A program made the position numbers and the translations under genes. The notes beneath the pieces are model-generated. The model searched no databases. It saw only the letters and a list, made by a program, of their open reading frames with translations, and was not told where the DNA came from. A stretch of DNA of 64,000 nucleotides from Ureibacillus acetophenoni (GTDB lineage: Bacteria > Bacillota > Bacilli > Bacillales_A > Planococcaceae), in NCBI RefSeq assembly GCF_900220965.1, contig NZ_OBQC01000002.1:510753-574752 (forward strand). Reading direction: 5' to 3'. Each line of letters starts with the position of its first letter. Positions within the stretch are counted from its first letter, which is position 1. Below are positions 1 to 8,772 of the stretch, one piece after another.

Positions 1-2325
1 AGTTCTTCAGGGCGTAATATTGCCGGTGTTGAAACAGCTGCAAGAGGTATTTTCGGTGTTAGTGCATCTGAGTTAACTTTACCGCAAGCTGCTTACATTG
101 CAGGTATTCCACAGGCACCATTTGCTTATACGCCATTTACTCAAGCTGGACAATTAAAGGATGCTAAAGGTTTACAACCTGGAATCGACCGTATGAAGGT
201 CGTATTATCTCGTATGCTTGAAGTTGGTTATATTTCTGAATCTGAATACAATCAAGCTATTAGTTATGATATTACAAAGGATTTCAGAGAACCTGAAAAA
301 CTGGCAAAGGATAGCTACCCTTGGTTAACATATGAGTTAGAAAATCGTGCAAAACGAATTATAGCTGGTATTTTAGCAGAAAAAGATGGCATTGATCCAA
401 AACGTCTTGATGAAGAAGAAAACTTACTTGAAAAGTATATGATTCTTGCGGATCGTGATATTCGATCAAGTGGTTATCGTATTTATTCTACAATTGATAA
501 AGATATGTACGATGCAATGCAGCAAGCTGCAGAGAACTTTAGTTACTACGGCCATACATTTACTAGAACTGAAATTGATTCAGAAACTGGTGAGGAATAT
601 GAAGTACAAATTCCAGTGCAAGTCGGTGGTATGCTAATTGAAAATAAAACTGGAAGAATAATAAGCTTCGTAGGTGGTCGTGATTTTGAAATAAGTGAAT
701 TAAATTACGCCACTCAAGCATATCGTTCAAATGGATCAACTATGAAACCATTACTCGCATATGGTCCTGCATTGGATTATGGAGTTATAGGTGCTGGTAG
801 TCCCGTAGTGGATGTAAAGTTTACCCTACCTGGATATGAACCTTCTAACTATTTAGTAAATGAAGAAAGAGGGATTATGACAGCAAGGGAAGCTTTAGCT
901 CACTCTCAAAACTTAACTGCACTAAGATTATATGATTCTATTCTCGATCGACGTCCAGTAACCTATTTAGATAAACTAGGTTTTTCTAAATTAGTACCAG
1001 TTGATTATGAAAGTTTAGCTATATCAATCGGTGCAATGACTGTTGGTACAACAGTAGAAGAAAATACAAATGCATTTGCAGCCTTTGCAAACAATGGGCA
1101 ATTTATTGATGCCTATATGATTGAAAAAATAGTTGATTTAGATGGCAATATTATTTATGAACATGAAACTGAAGCAGTTGATGTATTCTCTCCTGAAACT
1201 GCATACATGATCACGGATATGTTACGTGATGTATTAGATTACGGTACTGGTGCAAGAGCAAATAGTATGTTGAAATTCTCATCAGACTTTGCAGCTAAAA
1301 CTGGGACTTCCCAAAACTATCGAGACGTTTGGTTTGTTGGTTATAACCCGGATATTTCTTTTGGATTATGGATGGGCTATGACGACAAAAAAGAACCACG
1401 TTCGTTATATCAATTTAACAATACGTACTATCAACCAAGTACACGTGTAAATATGCTTTGGGCTAATTTTATGAATGCAATGTACGATGTTAACCCTGAA
1501 CTAATTGGTACATCTGAACAATTTACTGCTCCACCTGGAGTCGTTAATGCTTCATTCTGTGGAATTTCGGGACTTGCTCCATCCGACGCTTGTACACAAG
1601 CTGGATTAGTGAAGTCTGATTTATTTAACCGAAACTTCTTACCAACAATTCCGGATGATAGTTTAATTTCATCGTCATCTGTAATGATTGACGGAAAAGC
1701 ATATGCTGCTTTAGATTCCACGCCTAGAGAATTTGTAACTGAAAATGGAATAGGTTTAAATCCGGAATTCGCAAAACGAATGCTAGGTAGATTAGGTGGA
1801 GATGCATCGAAGTTATTGCCTAACAATTCTTCATTTGGTAGCGGTGTTGTTTCAACTTCAACGCTAGAACCAGATAGCGGTAATCCACCTGCTGTCACTG
1901 CGATATTGAAAGGTAATGTTATTACATGGACGAAATCACAAGCAAATGATGTAATTGGATATCGTGTGTATGACGTTACTAACGGAGATCGCAGTTTAGT
2001 TGCGACAATAAGAGATGGTCAAGAACTTCAGCATTCGATTTCAAATAATAGTTCATATATCGTTGTTGCAGTAGATATTACCGGTTTAGAATCAACAAAT
2101 TCTAATACAGTTACTACTTTACCTACTGATCCAACATTACCTGGAGATCCAGGTGAAATTGAAGAACCGGGCAATGGAAATCCTGGCAATGGAAACGGTG
2201 GCGGAAATGGCAATGGAAACCCTGGTAATGGAAATGGCGGTAACGGGAATGGCAATGGAAACGGAAATAATAATGGTGATGACGGAGATATAATTGACGA
2301 TATTATCAATCCCGGTAACAATTAA
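1..2325 (+). CDS. Class A penicillin-binding protein (PonA type), 5' end outside window
   Basis: Bifunctional peptidoglycan synthase that polymerises glycan strands and crosslinks their peptides outside the membrane. The frame is open from base 1, so the gene starts upstream. The visible part begins near the end of the GT51 glycosyltransferase domain (RNIAGVETAARG, PQAAYIAGIPQAP). All transpeptidase motifs are present: STMK at 736-747 with the acylated Ser, SQN at 904-912 and KTG at 1297-1305. A fibronectin type III-like segment follows (about 1880-2110), then a Gly/Asn-rich tail of GNGNPGNGNGG-like repeats to the stop. The Fn3 domain plus low-complexity tail recalls B. subtilis PonA. A terminator follows directly. 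The family is certain; the exact paralogue is not. Confidence 0.93.
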   Translation, partial: SSSGRNIAGVETAARGIFGVSASELTLPQAAYIAGIPQAPFAYTPFTQAGQLKDAKGLQPGIDRMKVVLSRMLEVGYISESEYNQAISYDITKDFREPEKLAKDSYPWLTYELENRAKRIIAGILAEKDGIDPKRLDEEENLLEKYMILADRDIRSSGYRIYSTIDKDMYDAMQQAAENFSYYGHTFTRTEIDSETGEEYEVQIPVQVGGMLIENKTGRIISFVGGRDFEISELNYATQAYRSNGSTMKPLLAYGPALDYGVIGAGSPVVDVKFTLPGYEPSNYLVNEERGIMTAREALAHSQNLTALRLYDSILDRRPVTYLDKLGFSKLVPVDYESLAISIGAMTVGTTVEENTNAFAAFANNGQFIDAYMIEKIVDLDGNIIYEHETEAVDVFSPETAYMITDMLRDVLDYGTGARANSMLKFSSDFAAKTGTSQNYRDVWFVGYNPDISFGLWMGYDDKKEPRSLYQFNNTYYQPSTRVNMLWANFMNAMYDVNPELIGTSEQFTAPPGVVNASFCGISGLAPSDACTQAGLVKSDLFNRNFLPTIPDDSLISSSSVMIDGKAYAALDSTPREFVTENGIGLNPEFAKRMLGRLGGDASKLLPNNSSFGSGVVSTSTLEPDSGNPPAVTAILKGNVITWTKSQANDVIGYRVYDVTNGDRSLVATIRDGQELQHSISNNSSYIVVAVDITGLESTNSNTVTTLPTDPTLPGDPGEIEEPGNGNPGNGNGGGNGNGNPGNGNGGNGNGNGNGNNNGDDGDIIDDIINPGNN

Positions 2326-2339
2326 TACTAAATAAAATT

Positions 2340-2385
2340 AACTCTCTATCATAAAGTAATGGCTTTATGTTGGAGAGTTTTTTTG
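2340..2385 (+). terminator. Terminator of the PBP gene
   Basis: AACTCTC at 2340-2346 pairs with GAGAGTT at 2373-2379. An inner ATAAAG/CTTTAT pair extends the stem. A run of T follows at 2378-2384. Confidence 0.85.
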
Positions 2386-2412
2386 ATCAATTGAAAGATA
2401 AGTTTTTTGAGA

Positions 2413-2812
2413 TTGAGCAACTCACTGCTGAATTGAGCACTATTCACATTGAATTGATCACTTTCCCCACGGAATTGAGCAAATTTAACTTCTTCCCGAT
2501 TTTTTGAGCGACTCCTCGGGTTAATTGAACAAATTTCCCACCTAATTGAGCACTTTTTACATTGAATTGAGCACTTTCCCCACGGAATTGAGCAAATTCA
2601 ACTTCTTCCCGATTTTTTGAGCGACTCCTCGGGTTAATTGAGCAAATTTCCCACCTAATTGAGCACTTTTTACATTGAATTGAGCACTTTCCCACGGAAT
2701 TGAGCAAATTCAACTTCTTCCCGATTTTTTGAGCGACTCCTCGGGTTAATTGAACAAATTTCCCACCTAATTGAGCACTTTTTACATTGAATTGAGCACT
2801 TTCCCACGGAAT
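2413..2812. repeat. Tandem array: 112-113 bp units made of 21-bp steps
   Basis: About 3.5 copies of a 112-113 bp unit fill the gap between the convergent PBP and argD genes; the marker CACGGAATT recurs at about 2468, 2581, 2693 and 2805. Inside each unit the core AATTGAGCA (variants AATTGAACA, TTTTGAGCG) recurs. TTGAG/TTGAA starts fall at 2413, 2433, 2454, 2475, 2504, 2525, 2546, 2567, 2588, 2617, 2638, 2659, 2680, 2700, 2729, 2750, 2771 and 2792. The steps are 20-21 bp with one 29-bp step per unit. A 139-residue minus-strand reading frame across it is a by-product of the repeat. Function unknown. Confidence 0.93.
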
Positions 2813-2840
2813 TTTAGCATCTCCCCTCCCTACAAACAAA

Positions 2841-2882
2841 AAAAGCACAATCCTAATCGGCACCGATTAGGATTGTGCTTTT
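2841..2882. terminator. Terminator of the arg operon, bidirectional
   Basis: A nearly perfect hairpin of about 18 bp: AAAAGCACAATCCTAATCGG against its complement ending at 2882. It lies just downstream of argD and has T-runs in both directions. Confidence 0.9.
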
Positions 2883-2888
2883 ATCACT

Positions 2889-4046
2889 TTAAACCGTCTG
2901 TTCATTTAACTGTTTAATTAATACATCTTCTAAAATTGCAATCCCTTGATCAATCTCTTCATAGCTTACGTTTAACGGTGGTAATAGTCTTAAGACATTA
3001 GGACCTGCTCCACAAAGAAGCAATCCTGCATCTTCAAATTTTGAAATAGTAGGAGCAACTTCTAAACTTCCACAGTCAATCCCAATCAATAAACCTTTTG
3101 CACGAACAGTAAGTTTGTCTGCAGGTAATATTTCATTTAGCTTCTGAACGAGATACTCCCCTTTTTCTTTTACTTCATTTAAGAACGTATCTTGAAACAC
3201 AATATCTAGCACTGTTTGCGATACAGCTACTCCTAACGGATTTCCACCATAAGTCGTACCATGAGAACCAGGGCTAAATGTATCATAAATTTCCGAAGTT
3301 CCTAGAACCCCTGCAAATGGGAATCCCCCACCTAATCCTTTTGCCAAAGTTACTAAATCAGGTTTCAATACAGTCTGTTCAAATGCAAAACGAGTTCCAG
3401 TACGTCCAATGCCTGTTTGCACTTCATCGATAATTAATAAAATATCGCTTGTAGAACAAATTTCGTGGATGGCTTCTGCAAACTCCTCTGTAATTGGGTT
3501 TACCCCGCCTTCACCTTGGACAACTTCTAGCATAATCGCCGCAACTGAATCATCTACAGATTTTTTTAATTGCTCAACATCATTAAAAGGTAAATAAGTG
3601 AATTTATCTACTAACGGACCAAAGCCATTATGAATTTTTTCTTGTGCAGTTGCCGACATAGCACCAAATGTACGACCATGGAAGGAATTTTCAAAAGTGA
3701 TGATATGATTTTTTCCTGTATGCTTTCGTGCCATCTTAATGGCTGCTTCGTTCGCTTCCGCACCACTATTACAGAAAAAAGCATGTGACAAATGTTGATC
3801 TTTAACTAATGTTTCTGCAAGCTTTACTTGGCTTGGAATTTCGTACAAGTTACTTGTATGCCAAATTTTCTCGCTTTGTTCTTGTAATGTTTTTACCAAT
3901 GAAGGATGCGCGTGACCTAAACAAAGTACAGCAATCCCACTAGTAAAATCTAAATAACTTTTTCCGTTACTATCTTTCACAAATGTCCCTTTACCTTCTA
4001 CTAAGCTAATTGGTCTTCTAGAATAGTTGTTAAAAAGTGCGTTCAT
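2889..4046 (-). CDS. argD: Acetylornithine aminotransferase
   Basis: PLP enzyme of arginine synthesis that moves an amino group from glutamate to N-acetylglutamate semialdehyde, giving N-acetylornithine. It is 385 residues, the normal length for class III aminotransferases. The sequence shows the substrate/PLP loop NSGAEANEAAIK, the LIIDEVQTGIGRTG aspartate motif and the catalytic Lys in TLAKGLGGGFP. It is the last gene of argC-J-B-D and overlaps the end of argB by 4 bases (ATGA), so translation is probably coupled. No carAB or argF follows, unlike in B. subtilis; the operon stops at the hairpin at 2841-2882. ArgD can also act in lysine synthesis, but the context points to arginine. Confidence 0.96.
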   Translation of the reverse strand: MNALFNNYSRRPISLVEGKGTFVKDSNGKSYLDFTSGIAVLCLGHAHPSLVKTLQEQSEKIWHTSNLYEIPSQVKLAETLVKDQHLSHAFFCNSGAEANEAAIKMARKHTGKNHIITFENSFHGRTFGAMSATAQEKIHNGFGPLVDKFTYLPFNDVEQLKKSVDDSVAAIMLEVVQGEGGVNPITEEFAEAIHEICSTSDILLIIDEVQTGIGRTGTRFAFEQTVLKPDLVTLAKGLGGGFPFAGVLGTSEIYDTFSPGSHGTTYGGNPLGVAVSQTVLDIVFQDTFLNEVKEKGEYLVQKLNEILPADKLTVRAKGLLIGIDCGSLEVAPTISKFEDAGLLLCGAGPNVLRLLPPLNVSYEEIDQGIAILEDVLIKQLNEQTV

Positions 4047-4828
4047 TTTACCTTGCTCAACTCCTGAATAGTAATATTTGTCCCTAGTAAACTATCATTT
4101 ACAATTTGTACAGAAGGAATGCCTGCATTTAGTACTTGAACCGCACCTTGAACTTTCGGGATCATTCCACCATAAATTTGCCCATCTTCAATCCATTTTT
4201 CGATATTGGATGGAGTTGCTTGTTGTTGATACTCATCGTTAATACGAATACCCGAAACATCTGTTACTAAAAGTAAACTTTCTGCGTTCATAGCTAGTGC
4301 AACTGAACTAGCAACGGTATCGCCATTTATATTCAGTGCCTGACCATCCATCGTCACGCCAACACAAGCTATAACAGGAACAATTCCTTGAGATAGTAGT
4401 GTTTGTAATAAGTTTGTATTGACATCAACTACTTCTCCAACATAACCATATTTCTCTTTATTTAAGTAATTTGCGTGAAGTAAAAATTGATCAAATCCAC
4501 TTAATCCAATAGCGGAAATACCAGCCTTATTTAACTCGTATACTAGTTTTGGATTTACCTGGCTAATCAAAGCAGATTTTACAATATCAATTGCATCTTC
4601 ACTTGTTACACGAATGCCGTTTATAGTGTGGGAATCTACTTGTTGTTTTGCTAGTTCACGGTTTATCGCAGGGCCACCACCATGTGTAATGATAATATCG
4701 TAGCCATCTTCCTGAAACTTTTTAAAATTGGAAAAGAAAGCATTGTTCAAGCCTTCTAAAGTACTTCCACCTAGTTTTATAACAATGCATTTACGAGCGG
4801 TATGATGCATTGATTTGGACGTAGTCAT
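4043..4828 (-). CDS. argB: N-acetylglutamate kinase
   Basis: Phosphorylates N-acetylglutamate in the second step of the acetylated arginine pathway. The amino-acid kinase fold is shown by VIKLGGSTL near the start, ITHGGGPAINREL, and NINGDTVASSVA with LLLVTDVSGI further on. The given start overlaps the end of argJ by 38 bases and has no clear ribosome site. An ATG at about 4810 is an alternative, but the kinase core begins only some 15 residues in, so either start leaves the enzyme intact. At 261 residues or slightly fewer, the length is typical. Translation probably depends on coupling to argJ. Confidence 0.94.
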   Translation of the reverse strand: MTTSKSMHHTARKCIVIKLGGSTLEGLNNAFFSNFKKFQEDGYDIIITHGGGPAINRELAKQQVDSHTINGIRVTSEDAIDIVKSALISQVNPKLVYELNKAGISAIGLSGFDQFLLHANYLNKEKYGYVGEVVDVNTNLLQTLLSQGIVPVIACVGVTMDGQALNINGDTVASSVALAMNAESLLLVTDVSGIRINDEYQQQATPSNIEKWIEDGQIYGGMIPKVQGAVQVLNAGIPSVQIVNDSLLGTNITIQELSKVK

Positions 4829-6017
4829 AAGTTAAATCGCACCCCCAAGCTAATCCATAACCATTTCCTTGTTCTAAAGAAACTGATATTTTTACTTCAT
4901 TTGCTTTTAAGATTTGAATTAGTTCCTCTTCTGAAAATGGAACTGGTTCGCCATGCTCAACCATTAAGGCATTGCCAATTTTAATTGAAATTTTATTTGG
5001 ATCAACAGTTGCTCCACTATATCCTACAGCAGCAATAATTCGACCCCAGTTTGCATCACAGCCAAATACCGCTGTTTTCACTAATGGAGAGCCTACTACT
5101 GTTTTAGCAATTTTACGTGCTTCCCCATCTGAAACGGCCCCTTCAACCTCAACTTCTATTAACTTTGTTGCGCCTTCACCATCTCTTGCAATTGATTTTG
5201 CTAAGTCTTCGCAAACTGCTTTTAGTACATTATAAAAATTAGACCAATCAGGATGTAATGTTGTTAATGAATCATTCCCCGCTAATCCATTGGCCATTAC
5301 TAATACTGTATCGTTAGTAGATGTATCACCATCAACAGTAATTGCATTGAACGTAAGATCTGTAATTTCCGATAACGCTTGTTGTAAGACGTGAGATTCA
5401 ATATTCGCATCTGTTGTAATAAACCCTAGCATTGTCGCCATATTTGGTTCAATCATCCCTGAACCTTTTGCCGTACCAGCAATAAGCACTTCTTTTCCAT
5501 CAATAATTGTGCTGTATGCTGTGTTCTTCATGACAGTATCTGTTGTTAAAATCGCTTGAGAAAAATCAATGGCATTTTCTAATGAATTACTTAATTCAAG
5601 CTTCTCAACCCCAGTACGAACTGGATCCATTTTCATCACTTCTCCAATGACACCTGTAGAAGCAACTCCAATTAAAAATGGCTCAATATCTAACTTTTTC
5701 GCTGCTAGTTGTTGCATTTCATAAGCATCAGCAATACCTTGTTTACCTGTACATGCATTTGCATTTCCAGAGTTAACAATGATTGCTTGCATTTTTTTAC
5801 TGTTGTACACGACTTCTTTTGTTACATTTAGCGGTGCAGCTTGAATTGCATTTGTTGTAAAAACACCCGCTACACTTGCTGGTACTTCACTTACTAAAAG
5901 TGCTAAATCTTTCTTTTTATGTTTGATTCCACAGTGTATTCCTGCTGCTTTAAAACCTTTTGGTGATACGATATTTTTACTTGAGAGTCTTTTTAACTCA
6001 TAACCTACTGTTGTCAT
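4791..6017 (-). CDS. argJ: Bifunctional ornithine acetyltransferase / N-acetylglutamate synthase
   Basis: Recycles the acetyl group from N-acetylornithine to glutamate and, in bifunctional forms, also makes N-acetylglutamate from acetyl-CoA. It is 408 residues. The autoproteolytic site is visible as GSGMIEPNMATMLGF, where the Thr becomes the N-terminal nucleophile of the beta chain. The C-terminal CDLTYDYVQINASYRS is typical of the family. The presence of argJ and absence of argE or a separate argA in the cluster indicate a cyclic pathway. The gene lies 11 bases after argC. Confidence 0.96.
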   Translation of the reverse strand: MTTVGYELKRLSSKNIVSPKGFKAAGIHCGIKHKKKDLALLVSEVPASVAGVFTTNAIQAAPLNVTKEVVYNSKKMQAIIVNSGNANACTGKQGIADAYEMQQLAAKKLDIEPFLIGVASTGVIGEVMKMDPVRTGVEKLELSNSLENAIDFSQAILTTDTVMKNTAYSTIIDGKEVLIAGTAKGSGMIEPNMATMLGFITTDANIESHVLQQALSEITDLTFNAITVDGDTSTNDTVLVMANGLAGNDSLTTLHPDWSNFYNVLKAVCEDLAKSIARDGEGATKLIEVEVEGAVSDGEARKIAKTVVGSPLVKTAVFGCDANWGRIIAAVGYSGATVDPNKISIKIGNALMVEHGEPVPFSEEELIQILKANEVKISVSLEQGNGYGLAWGCDLTYDYVQINASYRS

Positions 6018-6028
6018 ATTTTTCCCCC

Positions 6029-7063
6029 TTAAATGAACAATGGCACTAAATTTAAACCATGTGTTTGTGGTAATCCAAATTGGACATTCATATTTTGAAT
6101 TGCCTGGCCAGCTGCGCCTTTTACTAAATTGTCAATGACACTTATAATCGTTACACGATTTGTTCTTTCATCTAGTTTTATTGAAATATCACAGAAATTT
6201 GAGCCTTTTACTCGGTTTGTTCCAAGCGAAGATGCCCCACTAATTACCCTCACGAATGGATCATTTTTATATGTTTCTACTAAACATTCATTCAGCTGTT
6301 TTTCCGTTACCCCAGTAATTGCTGGTGCATATGTAGTAGAAAGTATTCCTCTAGTCATTGGAACGAGGTGAGTATTAAATGTGACTGTTGTATTTACGTC
6401 TGTAAATAGTTGAATTGCTTGCTCAATTTCCGGAATATGTTGGTGTTCGTTAATTTTGTATATAGAAAAGTTTTCATTTGTTTCACTGAAATGTGTTGCT
6501 TGAGATGGTTTATTCCCCGCTCCAGACACTCCACTTTTCGCATCGATTATTAAATAATTTGGATCTATTAATTTTTCTTTTATTAATGGAAGAATCGATA
6601 AAAGCACTGCCGTTGGATAACATCCAGGATTAGCAATGATTTTCGCATCTTTTATTTGCTTTTCATTCCACTCAGTTAGCCCATAAACGCTCTCTTGTAG
6701 TAGCTCGAAGGGAGCAGGCTCTTTTTTGTACCACTCTTTATATAATTCAGGTTGTTTTAGTCGATAATCACCTGACAAATCGATTAGTTTTGGACCTGAT
6801 CCAACTAATGGTGGTAACAATTTACTCGTTACCCCTGATGGAGTACTTGTAAAAACAACGTCAAAAGAAGCTAAAGTATCTTCATCAATCTTTTTAAGTG
6901 AATCATCATGAATGGTTAATAAATGGCCAAACCGTGATGAAAAAATTGTTCCCTCATCCGATGATGTAAATAACTCCAATTTTTCTACTTCTGGATGGGT
7001 ATGTAAAAATCGGATTAATTCCAATCCTCCATATCCAGTTGCACCAATTATTCCAACCTTCAT
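6029..7063 (-). CDS. argC: N-acetyl-gamma-glutamyl-phosphate reductase
   Basis: NADPH-dependent reduction of N-acetylglutamyl phosphate to the semialdehyde. The N-terminal Rossmann motif is GIIGATGYGGLELIR; the catalytic cysteine lies in IANPGCYPTAVLL. An ATG two codons upstream (7069) is possible, but it sits only 3 bases from the AAGGAG ribosome site. The ATG at 7063 has 9-base spacing and gives MKVGIIGATG, as in homologues. First gene of argCJBD, with a good promoter at 7094-7122. Confidence 0.95.
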   Translation of the reverse strand: MKVGIIGATGYGGLELIRFLHTHPEVEKLELFTSSDEGTIFSSRFGHLLTIHDDSLKKIDEDTLASFDVVFTSTPSGVTSKLLPPLVGSGPKLIDLSGDYRLKQPELYKEWYKKEPAPFELLQESVYGLTEWNEKQIKDAKIIANPGCYPTAVLLSILPLIKEKLIDPNYLIIDAKSGVSGAGNKPSQATHFSETNENFSIYKINEHQHIPEIEQAIQLFTDVNTTVTFNTHLVPMTRGILSTTYAPAITGVTEKQLNECLVETYKNDPFVRVISGASSLGTNRVKGSNFCDISIKLDERTNRVTIISVIDNLVKGAAGQAIQNMNVQFGLPQTHGLNLVPLFI

Positions 7064-7093
7064 TTCCATTCACTCCTTGTATAAGATATTGTA

Positions 7094-7122
7094 AGTATAG
7101 GACTGTATATTTATTAAGTCAA
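7094..7122 (-). promoter_or_regulatory. Promoter of argCJBD
   Basis: On the minus strand, TTGACT (7122-7117) and TATACT (7099-7094) are separated by exactly 17 bases, about 30 bases before the argC start. The AT-rich flanks carry ATACAG and TGTATTTTTATA sequences that could be an arginine-repressor box. I cannot define that operator with confidence. Confidence 0.7.
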
Positions 7123-7228
7123 CTGTATTTTTATATATTTTATTTTTTTCTTAATTTTTTGCTCATAGCTATAGATAAGGTCAATTGTATACAAACAAAC
7201 TAGTTTTTTGTTGATTTGAATACAAAAA

Positions 7229-7276
7229 AGACGACCATTTGAAGTTTGTGTATACTCTTCACATGTCGTCTTTTTA
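7229..7276. other. Orphan intergenic hairpin with T-runs on both strands
   Basis: AAAAAGACGACCATTTGAAG pairs with CTTCACATGTCGTCTTTTT across a loop of about 12 bases. It looks like a terminator, but it lies between the divergent argC and acuA genes, where no upstream gene needs one. It may be an attenuator of a longer leader or the end of a small RNA. The 415-base gap 7070-7484 otherwise shows only the arg promoter and AT-rich sequence. Confidence 0.55.
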
Positions 7277-7484
7277 ATGTTTTTGTATAAATATAAGATT
7301 TTTTAATATTAGTGCATTTAAATAGAGCATTAAAAGCAATTAGTTCATGAAATTATTTTACATGAATACACAGTTAATATTCTAAATATTTCAAAAATTA
7401 ATTATTTTTTCGTATTTTCGAGCTTTTTTAAACCTTATTTTTAATATAATGTTAATATCATGTGCAGGTGGTGTTTAGTGATCT

Positions 7485-8117
7485 ATGAATCATTTAAAAA
7501 ATTATCATTGTATTGAAATGGAGACGAAGCAGGGGAAAGTTTTAATTGAAGGTCCAGTGCCCCCAAATAGGCTTGTACAATACACTCTTCATGAAGATTT
7601 AACTTCTTTTAGACCTCCCAAACAACAAAAGAAAGCATTAGTTGAAATCGCTGAATTAGAAGAAGGCCGAATCATTATAATCCGAAATGGAGATTTAATT
7701 GTAGGCTATGTGACTTATCTTTATCCAGATCCACTTGAAAGATGGTCTGAAGATAAAATCGACAACATGATTGAGTTGGGTGGAATTGAAGTAGCTCCAT
7801 TGTATCGAGCTAAAGGTATAGGTAAAAAGCTACTCGAAGTTTCTTTCATGGGAGACGAAATGGAAGACTATTTAGTTATTACTACCGAATATTATTGGCA
7901 CTGGGATTTAAAAGGAACTGGTTTAAACGTATGGGAATATCGAAAAATGATGGAACGGTTAATGAGTTCAGTCGGCTTTGAACCGTTTGCAACCGATGAT
8001 CCTGAAATCACTTGCCACCCTGCTAATTGCTTAATGGCTCGTATCGGAAAACGAGTCAATGAAGATACACTAGAACGATTCGATCGATTACGTTTTAAAA
8101 AGCGCTATATGTATTAA
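7485..8117 (+). CDS. acuA: Protein acetyltransferase AcuA
   Basis: GNAT-family enzyme which in B. subtilis acetylates and inactivates acetyl-CoA synthetase. At 210 residues it equals the B. subtilis protein in length and matches along its whole extent, for example LIEGPVPP, FRPPKQQKKALVEIAELEEGRIII, YLYPDPLERWSE, IEVAPLYRAKGIGKKLLE (acetyl-CoA loop), TEYYWHWDLKG and the ending RYMY. First gene of acuABC. In B. subtilis the target gene acsA lies divergently next to it; here the arginine operon takes that place and acsA is not in the window. Confidence 0.95.
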   Translation: MNHLKNYHCIEMETKQGKVLIEGPVPPNRLVQYTLHEDLTSFRPPKQQKKALVEIAELEEGRIIIIRNGDLIVGYVTYLYPDPLERWSEDKIDNMIELGGIEVAPLYRAKGIGKKLLEVSFMGDEMEDYLVITTEYYWHWDLKGTGLNVWEYRKMMERLMSSVGFEPFATDDPEITCHPANCLMARIGKRVNEDTLERFDRLRFKKRYMY

Positions 8118-8133
8118 GTAAGGGGGGATTATG

Positions 8134-8772
8134 ATGATTGTCGAGGAAATTATGAAAACTGATTTAATCACACTAACGCCAAAAAACACTGTACTGGATG
8201 CTTTACAACTGATGAAAAATAAGCAGATTCGCCATATACCTATTGTTGATGAAGACAAAAAATTAGTTGGGCTTATTACATCTAATACATTAAAAAATAG
8301 ATTATCACTAGAGAATATCGAAAATAGAAAACTTAAAAATATTATAGAAGATATTATGATAAAGGATTTAATCACAGCCCACCCTTTAGATTTTGTTGAA
8401 GAAATTGCACTAACATTTTATGAAATGAAAATTAGTTGTTTACCTATTGTATCAGGTGGTAAATTAGTCGGTTTAGTTACAGCTTCAGACCTACTATATA
8501 CATATATCGAATTAACAGGTGCAAACAAACCATCCTCAAAAATTGATATTCGTGTAGAGGATAAACCTGGCATTCTATCTGATATAATGTCTATTTTCAA
8601 AAGTCATAACGCAAATATTTTAAGCGTCCTTTTATTTCCTGATTCAAAAGATGAAAAATATAAAATTGTAACAATCCGAGTTCAAATATTAAATCCACTA
8701 TCAATTATTAACGATTTGAAGAAAGAAAATTTTAATGTTCTTTGGCCAAATCTTCCAGGTGTTACACAATGA
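8134..8772 (+). CDS. acuB: AcuB, CBS-pair and ACT-domain protein
   Basis: Second gene of the acu operon, of unknown biochemical role but conserved with acuA and acuC. Two CBS repeats (about residues 3-55 and 75-130, with IRHIPIVDEDKKLVGLIT and ISCLPIVSGGKLVGLVT) probably bind an adenine nucleotide. A C-terminal ACT-like region (IRVEDKPGILSDIMSIF) may sense a small molecule. Two adjacent ATGs occur; the second (8134) is 6 bases after the GGGGGG ribosome site and gives MIVEEIM like the B. subtilis protein. The stop overlaps the acuC start (ATGA). Confidence 0.92.
   Translation: MIVEEIMKTDLITLTPKNTVLDALQLMKNKQIRHIPIVDEDKKLVGLITSNTLKNRLSLENIENRKLKNIIEDIMIKDLITAHPLDFVEEIALTFYEMKISCLPIVSGGKLVGLVTASDLLYTYIELTGANKPSSKIDIRVEDKPGILSDIMSIFKSHNANILSVLLFPDSKDEKYKIVTIRVQILNPLSIINDLKKENFNVLWPNLPGVTQ

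Noticed and set aside
2028..2321. Proline-rich 97-codon minus-strand frame
   Set aside because: Shadow of the Gly/Asn repeat tail of the penicillin-binding protein.
2413..2812. Possible CRISPR array or plasmid-type iteron origin
   Set aside because: No unique spacers, no replication initiator or cas gene beside it; the location between convergent chromosomal genes fits neither.
2444..2863. 139-codon minus-strand reading frame
   Set aside because: It lies wholly in the tandem array; the peptide is a translation of the 113-bp units, with a frame change between units, and the frame runs through the arg terminator.
8742..8768. Longer acuC start
   Set aside because: Lies inside acuB; the ATGA overlap start at 8769 gives exactly the B. 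subtilis length.
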